DNA from: Achromobacter sp. UMC71
GTDB taxonomy: Bacteria; Pseudomonadota; Gammaproteobacteria; Burkholderiales; Burkholderiaceae_B
Length of the DNA: 64,000 nt
Assembly: GCF_014170305.1 (NCBI RefSeq)
Contig: NZ_LZZT01000047.1
Location: forward strand, 1-64,000
Direction: 5' to 3'
This document shows positions 17,193 to 26,518 of this stretch, in pieces (the stretch's first letter is position 1; every line of letters begins with the position of its first letter). The translations under genes were made by a program, and so were the position numbers. Under the pieces are notes generated by a model. The model ran no database searches, was not told the origin of the DNA, and saw nothing but the letters and a program-made list of their open reading frames with translations.

Positions 17193-17843
17193 TTAGAGCT
17201 CCGCTACGTCACGCAGCCGGACACCGTCCAACTGCGCCACAACCAGGGCATCAGACATCATCCGGTCGCAGATAGGAGAGGCCCCCAAACGCTCTTGGCG
17301 AAAGATGTGGGCATTTGCCACGGCGTCTGCTTTGAAGATCAGACTCGCTCCTCCCACCACGCTGTACCGCTTTACGTCCTGGCCAGTCTGGTGGTCGTGA
17401 TCGAGCTTGATCTTCATCCGCGATCGGGCTTCGTCCAGTGCATGCCGCGTGCGCAGCACATTGCAGAGGTAGTACTGCGGACCGGGGGAGCCGTCGGCAA
17501 GGGTGAAGTCGCATGGGACGAATGCGAATGCTTCGGGGTCTACACGCAGGAATACCTGCCTGAGTGCCTCGGAGACAACCCAGATGCCTGCCAGCACTTC
17601 AAAGTCGCGCGGCAGCCCCCCTTTCTCCGGCACGTGCGCCAGATGTGGCCGCTCGGGGTATTGATCGGGTTCGCCAGTCGGTCGCTCGACAATATTCATG
17701 CCAGGATGGATCAGTGCGTCTTCGTTCGCAAACTCCAGCCCCGAAACCTGACCATTCCCTCTGAGGCTGGGATCAATGAGAAAGAACCTGCCCTTGTCGG
17801 ACTCGGTCGCAACTGAAACGGGAATGGCGGTCTGCTCGTTCAT
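17193..17843 (-). CDS. Imm11-like (DUF1629) family protein, probable orphan immunity protein
   Basis: The 216-residue protein has no signal peptide or membrane segment. The C-terminal region VVGGASLIFKADAVANAHIFRQER, then ICDRMMSDALVVAQLDGVRLRDV, resembles DUF1629/Imm11, a family predicted to give immunity to polymorphic toxins. This is a recognition from pattern, not a search. The start ATG has GGAAA upstream. Base composition is lower in GC than its housekeeping neighbours. It sits between a transposase remnant and miaA and no toxin gene is nearby. Its 120-base upstream region contains no toxin fragment I can recognise. Confidence 0.65.
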   Translation of the reverse strand: MNEQTAIPVSVATESDKGRFFLIDPSLRGNGQVSGLEFANEDALIHPGMNIVERPTGEPDQYPERPHLAHVPEKGGLPRDFEVLAGIWVVSEALRQVFLRVDPEAFAFVPCDFTLADGSPGPQYYLCNVLRTRHALDEARSRMKIKLDHDHQTGQDVKRYSVVGGASLIFKADAVANAHIFRQERLGASPICDRMMSDALVVAQLDGVRLRDVAEL

Positions 17844-17963
17844 AGGTTTCCAAGATCGTCTTTGTACGTGCTGCAGGTAAAGGTCTTGAGTCGCTTTCAG
17901 TCAACCCGGCCGCCGACCTGAAACACGGTCCTCCAAAGCGCTGACCTACCGTCCCACGGCCGT

Positions 17964-18935
17964 TCAGCCGCCGCCTTGGGGGGCGGTCGCCAGCGCCACG
18001 GCCACCGCATCGATGGTCTGCGCCACCGCGTCGGCCGCCAGGCAATCGACGATCACGCGGTCGGGCTGGGCCCGCAGCCAGGTGATCTGCCGCTTGGCCA
18101 GCTGGCGGGTGGCGGCAATGCCTTGTTCGCGCGCTTCGTCCAGGCTGATCTCGCCGTCCAGGTGGGCCCACATCTGGCGATAGCCGACGCAGCGCACCGA
18201 CGGCAGCCCCGGATGCAGGTCGGGACGGGCATGCAGGCCGCGCACCTCGTCCAGCAGACCGTTGGCCAACATCGCGTCAAAGCGCTGCGCGATGCGCGCA
18301 TGCAGCGCGGCGCGGTCCGAGGGTTCCAGGCTGATGGTCAGATAGCGGTCGGCGTCGTCGTCGGGCGGGCGCTGGCCGCGGCTGAGCAGGGCGGACATGG
18401 GTTGGCCGGCCAGCTGGCAGATTTCGAGCGCGCGCTGGATCCGCTGGCTGTCGTTGGGCGCCAGGCGGGCCGCGGTGACCGGGTCCAGCACGGCCAGCTC
18501 GGCATGTAGCGCCGGCCAGCCCATGCGGGCGGCGCGGGCTTCGAGTTCGGCGCGCAGCGCGGGGTCGGCCTGCGGCAGGTCGTCCAGGCCGTCGCGCAGC
18601 GCCTTGTAGTACATCATGGTGCCGCCGGCCAGCAGCGGAATGCGGCCGCGCGCGCGGATCTCGCCGATCAGGCGGCGCGCGTCGGTTCGGAATTCGGCGG
18701 CCGAATACGATTGCGCCGGGTCCAGGATGTCGAGCAGGTGCTGCGGCACCAGGGCCTGTTCGGCCCGCGACGGCTTGGCGGTGCCGATGTCCATGCCACG
18801 GTAGATCGTGGCCGAATCGACGTTGACGATCTCCAGTGGCCAGCGTTCGGCAAGCGCCAGGGTGGATGCGCTCTTGCCGGCCGCGGTGGGGCCGGCCAGG
18901 CAGATGACGAGCGGGGAGGAGGACGGCACGGGCAA
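17964..18935 (-). CDS. miaA: tRNA dimethylallyltransferase
   Basis: MiaA, 323 residues, adds a dimethylallyl group to A37 of tRNAs that read UNN codons. The P-loop [12 protein letters not shown], the [17 protein letters not shown] segment with the catalytic Asp, [13 protein letters not shown] and [12 protein letters not shown] are present. The frame has no ATG at its head: a TTG at 18935, 3 bases after the mutL stop, or a GTG at 18929 would serve. Neither has a clear ribosome binding site, so it probably depends on coupling to mutL. The mutL-miaA order is conserved in many proteobacteria. Confidence 0.95.
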   Translation of the reverse strand: MPVPSSSPLVICLAGPTAAGKSASTLALAERWPLEIVNVDSATIYRGMDIGTAKPSRAEQALVPQHLLDILDPAQSYSAAEFRTDARRLIGEIRARGRIPLLAGGTMMYYKALRDGLDDLPQADPALRAELEARAARMGWPALHAELAVLDPVTAARLAPNDSQRIQRALEICQLAGQPMSALLSRGQRPPDDDADRYLTISLEPSDRAALHARIAQRFDAMLANGLLDEVRGLHARPDLHPGLPSVRCVGYRQMWAHLDGEISLDEAREQGIAATRQLAKRQITWLRAQPDRVIVDCLAADAVAQTIDAVAVALATAPQGGG

Positions 18936-18938
18936 GAT

Positions 18939-20903
18939 CTATTGCCCGCGCAGGAACAGCTTGTCCAGGTCCGACACTGACCACTGCACCCAGGTCGGGC
19001 GGCCGTGGTTGCACTGGTCGGCGCGCTCGGTGGCTTCCATCTGGCGCAGCAGGCCGTTCATTTCCTCCAGGGTCAGCTTGCGGTTGGCGCGCACCGAACC
19101 ATGGCAGGCCATGGTGGACAGCAGTTCATTGCGCTGCTCGGTCAATAGACGCGACACGCCCACGCCGGCCAGGTCGCGCAGCACGGCGCGGGCCAGCGTT
19201 TCGATGTCGCCGCGCGCCAGGATGGCGGGCACCGAGCGCACCGCGATCGAGGTGGGGCCCGAGGGCCGCATCTGAAAGCCCAGGTCTTCCAGCTGTTCTT
19301 CGAATTCCTCGACCACGGCCACGTCCTTTTCCTGGGCGTGGAATACCACCGGCACCAGCAGGTCCTGGCGTGGCAGGCTGCGCGCGTCCAGCGCCTGCTT
19401 GAGTTGTTCGTAGACCACCCGCTCGTGGGCGGCGTGCATGTCCACCAGCACCATGCCGCGGCGGTTCTGCGCCAGGATGTAGATGCCGTGCAGCTGGCCC
19501 AGGGCCATGCCCAGCGGGTGTTCCTCGCCGGCGGGCAGGGTGGACGCGGGGGCGGGCGCCGCCGTGGCCGCGTCGCGCAGCGGCTCGGTGCGGGCGGTGG
19601 TGTCGTCGTTCAGGGGGCGGTACAGCGACTGCCAATCCGCGGCCGGGATCCCCGCGGGTTCGGCGTGCAGGCGGAACGGCACCTGCGTGTGCGGACGCGC
19701 CGCCGGGGGCGAGGGCCGCAGGCCATACGGGGTGGCGTTGCCCTGGCCCGCGCCGACATAGCCGGGACGGGGCGAGGACTCGCCGGACAGCGGGGCGGGC
19801 GAGGCGCCGCTGGCAACCGCGGCGCCCGGCGCCACGGCCTGGCCCGATACGGCGGGCGCCACGGTTTCGAATTCATCATCGCGCTCGGCGGCGACCGGCG
19901 CCACGGCCGACGAGCCGCCCATCTGCGCCAGCGTCTGGCTGACCGCGTGCGTCACGAACCGGTGCACGGCACCGCTGTCGCGAAAGCGCACCTCGTGCTT
20001 GGCCGGGTGCACGTTCACGTCCACGGCGGCGGGGTCGATGTCCAGGAAGAGCACGTAGGCGGGCTGGCGGTCGCCGTGCAGCACGTCCGCGTAGGCGGCG
20101 CGCAGGGCGTGGCTGACCGTGCGGTCGCGCACGTAGCGGCCATTGACGTACAGGTACTGGCGGTCGGCGCGGGCGCGGGCCGCGGTGGGGCGGGTGATCA
20201 TGCCCGCCAGGCTCACGGTGCCCACGGCGTGCGACAGCAGCAGGCCGTGCTCGGCGAATTCAGCGCCCAGCACGTCGCGGATGCGCTGCGGCGGTTCGGC
20301 GGGCAGCCACTGGCGCTGCGCGCGGTCGTGGTGGAACAGGCGGAAGGCGATCTGCGGATGGGCCAGCGCAATGCGCTCCATGGCGTCGACGCAATGGCCG
20401 AATTCCGTGGCCTCGGAGCGCAGGAACTTGCGGCGCGCCGGCACGGCATCGAACAACTGGCGCACGTCCACGGTGGTGCCCGGCGGGCCCGAGGCCGGCC
20501 CCACCTGCATGCTGCCGGCGTCGATCTGCCAGGCGTGCTCGCCGTCGCGCGTGCGCGAAATGATGGACACCTGGGCCACCGACGCGATCGAGGCCAGGGC
20601 TTCGCCGCGGAACCCCATCGACGCGACCGATTCCAGTTCGTTCAGATTGCGGATCTTGCTGGTGGCGTGGCGCGCCAGCGCCAGCGGCAGTTCTTCGGGC
20701 GGAATCCCGCCGCCGTCGTCGGTGACGGCGATGCGGCGGATGCCGCCGCCTTCGAGGCGCACTTCGATTGCACGCCCGCCCGCGTCGATGGCGTTCTCAA
20801 GAATTTCCTTGAGCACCGATGCGGGTCTCTCGATCACTTCGCCGGCGGCGATCTGGCTGATCAGCAGGTCGGGAAGCGCAAGAATGGAGCGGCGTTCTGT
20901 CAT
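18939..20903 (-). CDS. mutL: DNA mismatch repair protein MutL with endonuclease motif
   Basis: The 654-residue protein has the GHKL ATPase motifs ([43 protein letters not shown]). The C-terminal domain contains [12 protein letters not shown], which fits the metal-binding endonuclease motif DQHA-x2-E-x4-E with Met for Gln, plus ACHGSVRA and CNHGRP. So, unlike E. coli MutL, it is likely to nick DNA itself. No MutH is in the window. A Pro/Ala-rich linker joins the domains. The ATG at 20903 matches the family start; an open frame to 20993 adds nothing conserved. Confidence 0.96.
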   Translation of the reverse strand: MTERRSILALPDLLISQIAAGEVIERPASVLKEILENAIDAGGRAIEVRLEGGGIRRIAVTDDGGGIPPEELPLALARHATSKIRNLNELESVASMGFRGEALASIASVAQVSIISRTRDGEHAWQIDAGSMQVGPASGPPGTTVDVRQLFDAVPARRKFLRSEATEFGHCVDAMERIALAHPQIAFRLFHHDRAQRQWLPAEPPQRIRDVLGAEFAEHGLLLSHAVGTVSLAGMITRPTAARARADRQYLYVNGRYVRDRTVSHALRAAYADVLHGDRQPAYVLFLDIDPAAVDVNVHPAKHEVRFRDSGAVHRFVTHAVSQTLAQMGGSSAVAPVAAERDDEFETVAPAVSGQAVAPGAAVASGASPAPLSGESSPRPGYVGAGQGNATPYGLRPSPPAARPHTQVPFRLHAEPAGIPAADWQSLYRPLNDDTTARTEPLRDAATAAPAPASTLPAGEEHPLGMALGQLHGIYILAQNRRGMVLVDMHAAHERVVYEQLKQALDARSLPRQDLLVPVVFHAQEKDVAVVEEFEEQLEDLGFQMRPSGPTSIAVRSVPAILARGDIETLARAVLRDLAGVGVSRLLTEQRNELLSTMACHGSVRANRKLTLEEMNGLLRQMEATERADQCNHGRPTWVQWSVSDLDKLFLRGQ

Positions 20904-21013
20904 GGGGTGCCTCGGTGTAGCTAGATGGATGATTTTAGCCTCTTGATCCTGCCTGCTGATCCGGTGGGCTATATTCGTTGGCTGATTCCCCATCTGCTTT
21001 CAGGGCCGTATCG

Positions 21014-21652
21014 ATGCTTGATTTTTTCCAAATGGTGCTCCACATCGACCAGACGCTTGGCGTCTGGGTCCAGCAATACGGCGTATGGGTCTATTTGGTG
21101 CTGTTTTTGATCGTGTTCGCGGAAACGGGGCTGGTGGTGCTGCCGTTTCTGCCGGGCGATTCGCTGTTGTTCATCGCGGGCGCGTTCGGCGCCACCGGCA
21201 ACCTGGATCCCATCCTGCTGGCGGTGCTGCTGATCGTGGCCGCCGTCACCGGCAATACCCTGAACTACGCCATCGGCCGCTACATCGGGCCGCGCGTGTT
21301 TTCGATGAACCTGCGCTTCCTGGATCGCGGCGCCCTGATGCGTACGCATGCGTTCTACGAAAAGCACGGCGGCAAGACCATCGTGATGTCGCGCTTCATT
21401 CCCGTCGTGCGCACTTTCGCGCCGTTCGTGGCCGGCGTGGCCGACATGCCCGTGGCGCGCTTCCAGCTGTTCAACATCACGGGCGCGCTGCTGTGGGTCA
21501 TCGGCCTGGTGGCCGCGGGTTACTTCTTTGGCAACATCCCGCTGGTGCGCGAGCACCTGAATACCATCGTGCTGCTGGGCCTGGCCGCGGCGATCGTGCC
21601 GGTGGTGGGGGCGGCGCTGTTCAAGCTGCTTCGCTCGCGCCGGGGGGGCTAG
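21014..21652 (+). CDS. DedA-family membrane protein
   Basis: The 212-residue inner-membrane protein is of the DedA/SNARE-associated family. Membrane segments are visible near residues 15-50 (VWVYLVLFLIVFAETGLVV), 50-80 and in the C-terminal third (GALLWVIGLVAAGYFFG; VLLGLAAAIVPVVGAALF). The motif LPFLPGDSLLFIAGA and the charged loop SRFIPVVRTFAPFVAG are hallmarks. The family supports lipid-carrier recycling and membrane homeostasis. It is divergent from mutL and followed by a bidirectional terminator. Confidence 0.92.
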   Translation: MLDFFQMVLHIDQTLGVWVQQYGVWVYLVLFLIVFAETGLVVLPFLPGDSLLFIAGAFGATGNLDPILLAVLLIVAAVTGNTLNYAIGRYIGPRVFSMNLRFLDRGALMRTHAFYEKHGGKTIVMSRFIPVVRTFAPFVAGVADMPVARFQLFNITGALLWVIGLVAAGYFFGNIPLVREHLNTIVLLGLAAAIVPVVGAALFKLLRSRRGG

Positions 21653-21743
21653 GGGCGGTCGACACGAAAAGGCGTTTTGCAGGCGCCACCCATCGTCGCG
21701 GCTTTGCCCTTGCGATGCGCCGCGCCGAGCGCGACGGGAAATG

Positions 21744-21776
21744 AAAAAGCCATGCGCTGGGGCGCATGGCTTTTTT
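21744..21776. terminator. Bidirectional rho-independent terminator
   Basis: AAAAAGCCATGCGC, a 4-base loop and GCGCATGGCTTTTTT form a perfect stem with an A tract on one side and a T tract on the other. It sits between the convergent DedA gene and amiC and can end transcripts from both sides. Confidence 0.9.
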
Positions 21777-21813
21777 CTTGGGGACCGGGTCTGCGATCTG
21801 CCGGCGCGTGGCC

Positions 21814-23193
21814 TCAGCTCACATCGCCCAGCCGCGCCAGCGGCGGGTTGGCGGTGAAGTAGCGCTGGATGCCGGTCATCATGGCCTGCGCCAGCTTTTC
21901 CTGGTGCGCCTGGGTCTTGAGCAGCGCCTCTTCCTGGGGATTGCTGATGAAGGCGGTCTCGACCAGCACCGACGGAATGTCCGGCGCCTTCAGCACGGCG
22001 AAGCCGGCTTGTTCTACGCTGTTCTTGTGCAACCGATTGATCTTTTTGATCTCGTCCAGGAAGGCGTTGCCGACCTTGAGCGAATCGTTGATCTGCGCGG
22101 TGGTGGACAGGTCCAGCAGCACCTTGGCCACCTGGCGGTCGTGGCTGCCCAGGTTGACGCCGCCGATCAGGTCGGCCGCGTTTTCCTTGTCGGCCATCCA
22201 GCGCGCCTGGGCGCTGGTGGCGCCGCGCTGCGACAGCGCGAACACCGACGAGCCGTTGGCCGAGGGCTTGACCCAGGCATCGGCGTGGATCGACACGAAC
22301 AGGTCGGCATGCACCCGCCGCGCTTTCTGCACGCGCACATGCAGCGGCACGAAGAAATCGTCGTCGCGCGTCAGGTAGGCGCGCATGTAGGGCTGGCTGT
22401 CGATCAGTTGTTTCAGGCGCCGGGCGATGCGCAGCACCACGTCTTTCTCGCGCAGGCCGCTGCTGCCGATGGCGCCCGGATCTTCGCCGCCGTGGCCCGG
22501 ATCGAGTGCGATGGTCAGCATGCGCTGCTTGCCGCGGCCCGCGGTGGCCGGCGGCGCCTTGGGCACCGCCAACGGCGGGGCCGGCTGCTGGCCGCGCACG
22601 CGCGGCGGTTCGGGCGGGTCGGCGCGGGTGGCGGGATTGCGCTGGATGTCTTCCAGGATGCGGGCCAGCGGATCGTCCGCGTCGGGGCCGTTCTTGTTCA
22701 GGATGGCCACCAGCGGATCCTGGGCGACCTTGGGATACAGGTCCAGCACCAGCCGGTACTGGTAGTCCGCCACCGGTTTCAGCGTGAACACCTGCGGCGC
22801 CACGGCTTGTTTCAGGTCGAACACCAGCCGCACCACGTTCGGGCGGTTCTGCGCGACGCGCAGGCTTTGGATGTACGGGTCGTCGGGACGGACCTTGGAG
22901 ACCAGGTCGTTCAGCGCGGCGCTAAGGGTCAGTCCCTCGATATCGACCACCAGGCGATGGGGGTTTTCCAGGGTGAACTGTTCGGCCTTGAGCTCGCTGT
23001 CGAGTTCCAGGGTGACCCGGGTGTATTCGTCGGCCGGCCAGGTGCGCACGGCCAGGATCGTTGCCGCCTGGGCCAGCCGCGGGATGACCGGCAAGACGAG
23101 CAGGGTGGCGGCGACGCTGATCAGGCGGCGTCGGGTGGCGCCTGCTGCGGGGAGGGCGCCGTGTCGGGCGGGGGGACAATCGCGTTCAACCAT
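21814..23193 (-). CDS. amiC: N-acetylmuramoyl-L-alanine amidase, Tat-exported
   Basis: This 459-residue periplasmic amidase removes stem peptides from peptidoglycan at division. The N-terminus carries twin arginines before a hydrophobic stretch (ATRRRLISVAATLLVL ... RLAQA), the Tat route used by E. coli AmiC. An AMIN domain (about residues 45-160) targets it to the septum. A Pro-rich linker leads to the Amidase_3 domain, with zinc ligands in LDPGHGGEDPG, LREKDVVL and SIHADA and the catalytic Glu in VETAFIS. The first 73 bases overlap the end of tsaE in another frame. Confidence 0.93.
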   Translation of the reverse strand: MVERDCPPARHGALPAAGATRRRLISVAATLLVLPVIPRLAQAATILAVRTWPADEYTRVTLELDSELKAEQFTLENPHRLVVDIEGLTLSAALNDLVSKVRPDDPYIQSLRVAQNRPNVVRLVFDLKQAVAPQVFTLKPVADYQYRLVLDLYPKVAQDPLVAILNKNGPDADDPLARILEDIQRNPATRADPPEPPRVRGQQPAPPLAVPKAPPATAGRGKQRMLTIALDPGHGGEDPGAIGSSGLREKDVVLRIARRLKQLIDSQPYMRAYLTRDDDFFVPLHVRVQKARRVHADLFVSIHADAWVKPSANGSSVFALSQRGATSAQARWMADKENAADLIGGVNLGSHDRQVAKVLLDLSTTAQINDSLKVGNAFLDEIKKINRLHKNSVEQAGFAVLKAPDIPSVLVETAFISNPQEEALLKTQAHQEKLAQAMMTGIQRYFTANPPLARLGDVS

Positions 23194-23660
23194 GTTTGTC
23201 CTCGAGCGGTGTACGCGGTCAGGGTGGCGTCGCGTCCCTGGCCGGCGTAAGCCAGGGAAATCTGCAGGTCGGGCGGGGGCAAAAGACCCTCGGCCCGCTC
23301 CGGCCATTCGATCAAAACGACCGCATCTTCACGCAGTAAATCCCGGAATCCTGCGTCCAACCATTCGCGCGAATCACTAAATCTATAAAAATCAAGATGA
23401 TAGAAGTATAAGTTAGAAACTTTATAGGATTCAAGCAGCGCGTAGCTCGGACTCTTGATTCGGCCTGTGATGCCGCATTCACGCAACAATGCCCTGGTGA
23501 AGGCCGTCTTTCCTGCCCCCAGGTCCCCTTGAAGATGGATACATGCGCCTGCCAGCCCGGTTTGCTTGCCAGAAACAAGCGGCGCCAGTTGCTGCGCCAG
23601 GGCGTCGGTGGCGGCTTCGTCGGGCAGGTGCAGGGTCAGGCTGCTTAGGGGAGCGGACAT
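23121..23660 (-). CDS. tsaE: tRNA threonylcarbamoyladenosine biosynthesis protein TsaE
   Basis: TsaE, 179 residues, is the ATPase of the TsaBDE complex that makes t6A37 in tRNA. The P-loop QGDLGAGKTAFTRALL, switch region SPSYALLESY, YHLDFYRF and VLIEWPERAEGLLP are intact. The ATG at 23660 fits the family; the frame open to 23717 adds no conserved sequence. It is longer than E. coli TsaE (153) because the C-terminal tail runs into amiC. The section encoding ESYKVSNLYFYHLDFYRFSD is extremely AT-rich and uses rare codons. Confidence 0.94.
   Translation of the reverse strand: MSAPLSSLTLHLPDEAATDALAQQLAPLVSGKQTGLAGACIHLQGDLGAGKTAFTRALLRECGITGRIKSPSYALLESYKVSNLYFYHLDFYRFSDSREWLDAGFRDLLREDAVVLIEWPERAEGLLPPPDLQISLAYAGQGRDATLTAYTARGQTWLNAIVPPPDTAPSPQQAPPDAA
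23371..23435. other. AT-rich patch inside tsaE
   Basis: In these 65 bases only 16 are G or C, against roughly two thirds in the neighbourhood. On the coding (minus) strand it includes codons that are rare in GC-rich genomes, such as TTA, AGA, AAA and AGT, while the encoded residues remain typical for TsaE. Read on the minus strand it includes TATAAA, TTATAC and TTGATT, which could act as promoter elements about 180-240 bases upstream of amiC. Confidence 0.7.
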
Positions 23661-23830
23661 GGCGCAGGGCGGTTGGCGAGTGGTAAAAGGTTGGGAGGGA
23701 AACGCGGATTGACGCAATTATAGGAATTCGGGTTTCTGCTAATCTATAACTGATTGCTATTCTCAAATAAGTCGTGCCTGGCGGCTCCTCCGCCGACCGC
23801 GACGGACGCTGCTACGGAGCTGTAAGCGCC

Positions 23831-25222
23831 ATGAAGACCCGCATCGAAAAAGACACCTTTGGCCCCATCGAAGTGCCCGAGGACCACCTCTGGGGCGCGC
23901 AGACGCAGCGCTCGCTGCATTTTTTCGCGATCTCCACCGAGAAAATGCCCGAGCCCCTGGTCAACGCGATGGCGCGCTTGAAGCGTGCGGCCGCCAAGGT
24001 CAACGCCGACCTGGGCGAGCTCGATCCCAAGATCGCCGACGGCATCATCCGCGCCGCCGATGAAGTCATCGCGGGCAAGTGGCCCAACGAATTCCCGCTG
24101 TCCGTGTGGCAGACCGGCTCGGGCACCCAAAGCAACATGAACATGAACGAGGTGCTGGCCAACCGCGCCTCGGAACTCCTGGGCGGCGTGCGCGGCGAAG
24201 AACGCAAGGTCCACCCCAACGACCACGTCAACCGCGGCCAGTCGTCCAACGACACTTTCCCCACCGCCATGCACGTGGCCGCCGCCGTCCAGGTCGAACA
24301 CCACCTGCTGCCGGCCCTGAAGACCCTGCGCGCCACCTTCGCCGCCAAGAGCGCCGAGTTCTACGACATCGTCAAGATCGGCCGCACCCACCTGCAGGAC
24401 GCCACGCCCCTGACCCTGGGCCAGGAACTGTCCGGCTACGTCGCCCAGCTGGACCTGGCCGAACAGCAGATCCGCGCCACCTTGCCCGGCCTGCACCAAC
24501 TGGCCATCGGCGGCACCGCCGTCGGCACCGGCCTGAATGCCCACCCGCAATTTTCCGCCAAGGTCTCGGCCGAACTGGCCCATGCCACCGAAACCGCCTT
24601 CGTCTCGGCGCCCAACAAATTCCAGGCCCTGGCCTCGCACGAAGCCCTGCTGTTCGCCCACGGCGCCCTCAAGTCGCTCGCCGCCGGCCTGATGAAGATC
24701 GCCAACGACGTCCGCTGGCTCTCCAGCGGCCCGCGTTCCGGCCTGGGTGAAATCAGCATCCCCGAAAACGAACCCGGCAGTTCGATCATGCCCGGCAAGG
24801 TCAACCCGACCCAGTGCGAAGCCATCACCATGCTGGCTGCCCAAGTCCTGGGCAACGACGTCGCCATCAACATCGGCGGCGCCAGCGGCAACTTCGAATT
24901 GAACGTCTACAAACCCCTGGTCATCCACAACTTCCTGCAGTCGGTGCGCCTGTTGACCGACGGCATGGCCAGCTTCGACCAGCACTGCGCCGCCGGCATC
25001 GAACCCAACCGCGAACGCATCGCCGAACTCGTCGACCGCTCGCTGATGCTCGTCACCGCCCTGAACCCCCACATCGGCTACGACAAGGCGGCCCAAATCG
25101 CCAAGAAAGCCCACAAGGAAGGTCTCTCCCTCAAAGAGTCCGCCCTGGCCTTGGGCTACGTCACCGAAGCCCAATTCGCCGACTGGGTCGTCCCCGCCAG
25201 CATGACGAACGCCGGCAAGTAA
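23831..25222 (+). CDS. fumC: Fumarate hydratase class II
   Basis: FumC, 463 residues, interconverts fumarate and malate. It is an iron-independent tetramer. The N-terminal [38 protein letters not shown], the active-site [14 protein letters not shown] and the lyase signature [14 protein letters not shown] are present. The ATG at 23831 has GGAG ten bases upstream. It is divergent from tsaE-amiC across 170 bases that include AT-rich promoter-like sequence, and a strong terminator follows. Confidence 0.97.
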   Translation: MKTRIEKDTFGPIEVPEDHLWGAQTQRSLHFFAISTEKMPEPLVNAMARLKRAAAKVNADLGELDPKIADGIIRAADEVIAGKWPNEFPLSVWQTGSGTQSNMNMNEVLANRASELLGGVRGEERKVHPNDHVNRGQSSNDTFPTAMHVAAAVQVEHHLLPALKTLRATFAAKSAEFYDIVKIGRTHLQDATPLTLGQELSGYVAQLDLAEQQIRATLPGLHQLAIGGTAVGTGLNAHPQFSAKVSAELAHATETAFVSAPNKFQALASHEALLFAHGALKSLAAGLMKIANDVRWLSSGPRSGLGEISIPENEPGSSIMPGKVNPTQCEAITMLAAQVLGNDVAINIGGASGNFELNVYKPLVIHNFLQSVRLLTDGMASFDQHCAAGIEPNRERIAELVDRSLMLVTALNPHIGYDKAAQIAKKAHKEGLSLKESALALGYVTEAQFADWVVPASMTNAGK

Positions 25223-25276
25223 GGCTCTCTGTCAGCGCGCAGCGATCACCGCTGCGACGCAAGACACCGCGTATGC

Positions 25277-25309
25277 AAAAACCGGCTGCTCGCGCAGCCG
25301 GTTTTTTTG
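25277..25309 (+). terminator. Rho-independent terminator after fumC
   Basis: AAAAACCGGCTGC, a short loop and GCAGCCGGTTTTTTT form a perfect GC-rich stem flanked by A and T runs. It lies between the convergent fumC and AEC transporter genes and can work in both directions. Confidence 0.92.
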
Positions 25310-25374
25310 CGGGCCCCGCAAACCTCTCACGCAAGCCCAGGCCCAGCAGCGCACCAACCCCAGCCGAACCGACA

Positions 25375-26274
25375 TCACCCACCCCCCGCAAGCATCATCC
25401 ACAACGGAATCGTCAAGGCAGAAATCAACGTCCCAAGGGAAATCAGGACGGCAACCATCCGCCCGTCCCCTCCCATCCGCATCGCCAGCACATAAGCCGC
25501 CGAAGCCGTAGGCAACGCCCCAAACAACAACAGCATCCGCGCTTCCAGCGCAGGCAGCCCCAGCAACCCAGCCACCCCCAAAGCCACCAGCGGCAACCCC
25601 ACCAGCTTCACCACCAGCATCCAGGCAATCAAGCCCCCGTACCCCTTGCCACCCTCCCAGGCCAGGCTGGCCCCCACGCAAAGAATCCCCAACGCGATCG
25701 CCGCCGCGCCCAGCCGCGCTAGCACCGTATCCACCGGCCCCGGCAGATGCAGCCCCGCCAGATTGCAGGCCAGCCCCGCCAGCGTCGACACCACCAGCGG
25801 ATTGCGCGCCAGCTCGCGTAGCAAGTTGCCGCCGTTGTGCCGCGCCAGGCCGTACACCGCCGCCACGTTCGCCATCGGCACTGCGAATCCGATGATCAGC
25901 GCCATCACTGTCTGGCCCTGCGTGCCGCCCAGACTGGCCGACAGCGCCAGCCCGATATATGTGTTGAAGCGAAAGCCACATTGCGCCGATGACGCCAGCC
26001 CCAGCGAAGACGGCTTGAGCACCAGCCCGGCCAGCCAGGACAGCGCCACGCCCGACGCGATCATCGCCGCTGTCGCCTGCAACAGTATTGCGGCGTTGCC
26101 CGCGCTGATCGGCGTGCGTAGGATCGATTGGAACAGCAGCGCGGGGAAGAGCACGAAGTACACCAGCCGCTCGGTGCCGGCGAAAAACTCGCGCGAGAAA
26201 TTCAGTTTGTGGCGCAGCGTCCAACCCAGCGCAACCAGCATGAAATCAGGGAAAACCAGCAGTGCGACCGACAT
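25375..26274 (-). CDS. AEC-family (auxin efflux carrier-like) transporter
   Basis: The 299-residue inner-membrane protein has about ten hydrophobic segments in two halves, as in AEC permeases. Examples are VALLVFPDFMLVALGW near the N-terminus, QTVMALIIGFAVPMANVAAV in the middle and MVAVLISLGTLISALTIPLW at the end. Bacterial members move malonate, malate or other acids, but the substrate here is unknown. The ATG at 26274 begins the family match. It is divergent from a Bug solute-binding protein gene. Confidence 0.88.
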   Translation of the reverse strand: MSVALLVFPDFMLVALGWTLRHKLNFSREFFAGTERLVYFVLFPALLFQSILRTPISAGNAAILLQATAAMIASGVALSWLAGLVLKPSSLGLASSAQCGFRFNTYIGLALSASLGGTQGQTVMALIIGFAVPMANVAAVYGLARHNGGNLLRELARNPLVVSTLAGLACNLAGLHLPGPVDTVLARLGAAAIALGILCVGASLAWEGGKGYGGLIAWMLVVKLVGLPLVALGVAGLLGLPALEARMLLLFGALPTASAAYVLAMRMGGDGRMVAVLISLGTLISALTIPLWMMLAGGG

Positions 26275-26444
26275 ATGCGAGGTGTTTTTTTCGAGGTCTT
26301 GGCCGAGGATCGGCGCGCTATGCGACTGTAAGCATTTGCTGCTATTCTCCGTCATTCTGGCGGGCGCGTGTGCCACAAGCAACTCATAAACAGCACGGCT
26401 TTCTGCCCTGCACACAAAGCAATGCGCCCCACCGTTAACGGCTG

Positions 26445-26492
26445 ACCCGTCCACAGACGGGTGCACCACAAAACGGTCCGTTCACAGACGGG
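26445..26492. promoter_or_regulatory. Hairpin and direct repeat upstream of a Bug gene
   Basis: ACCCGTC and GACGGGT with a 4-base spacer form a perfect dyad at 26445-26462. The decamer CACAGACGGG occurs at 26452-26461 and again at 26483-26492, 31 bases apart, close to three helical turns. The position, 27-75 bases before the ATG at 26519, fits an operator or a leader structure. No regulator is assigned. Confidence 0.4.
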
Positions 26493-26518
26493 CTCGCACA
26501 CTTGGAGGAAACACACCC

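Noticed and set aside
17844-17963. A possible toxin remnant upstream of the immunity-like gene
   Set aside because: I translated the minus-strand frames and found only short peptides with no toxin-like motif.
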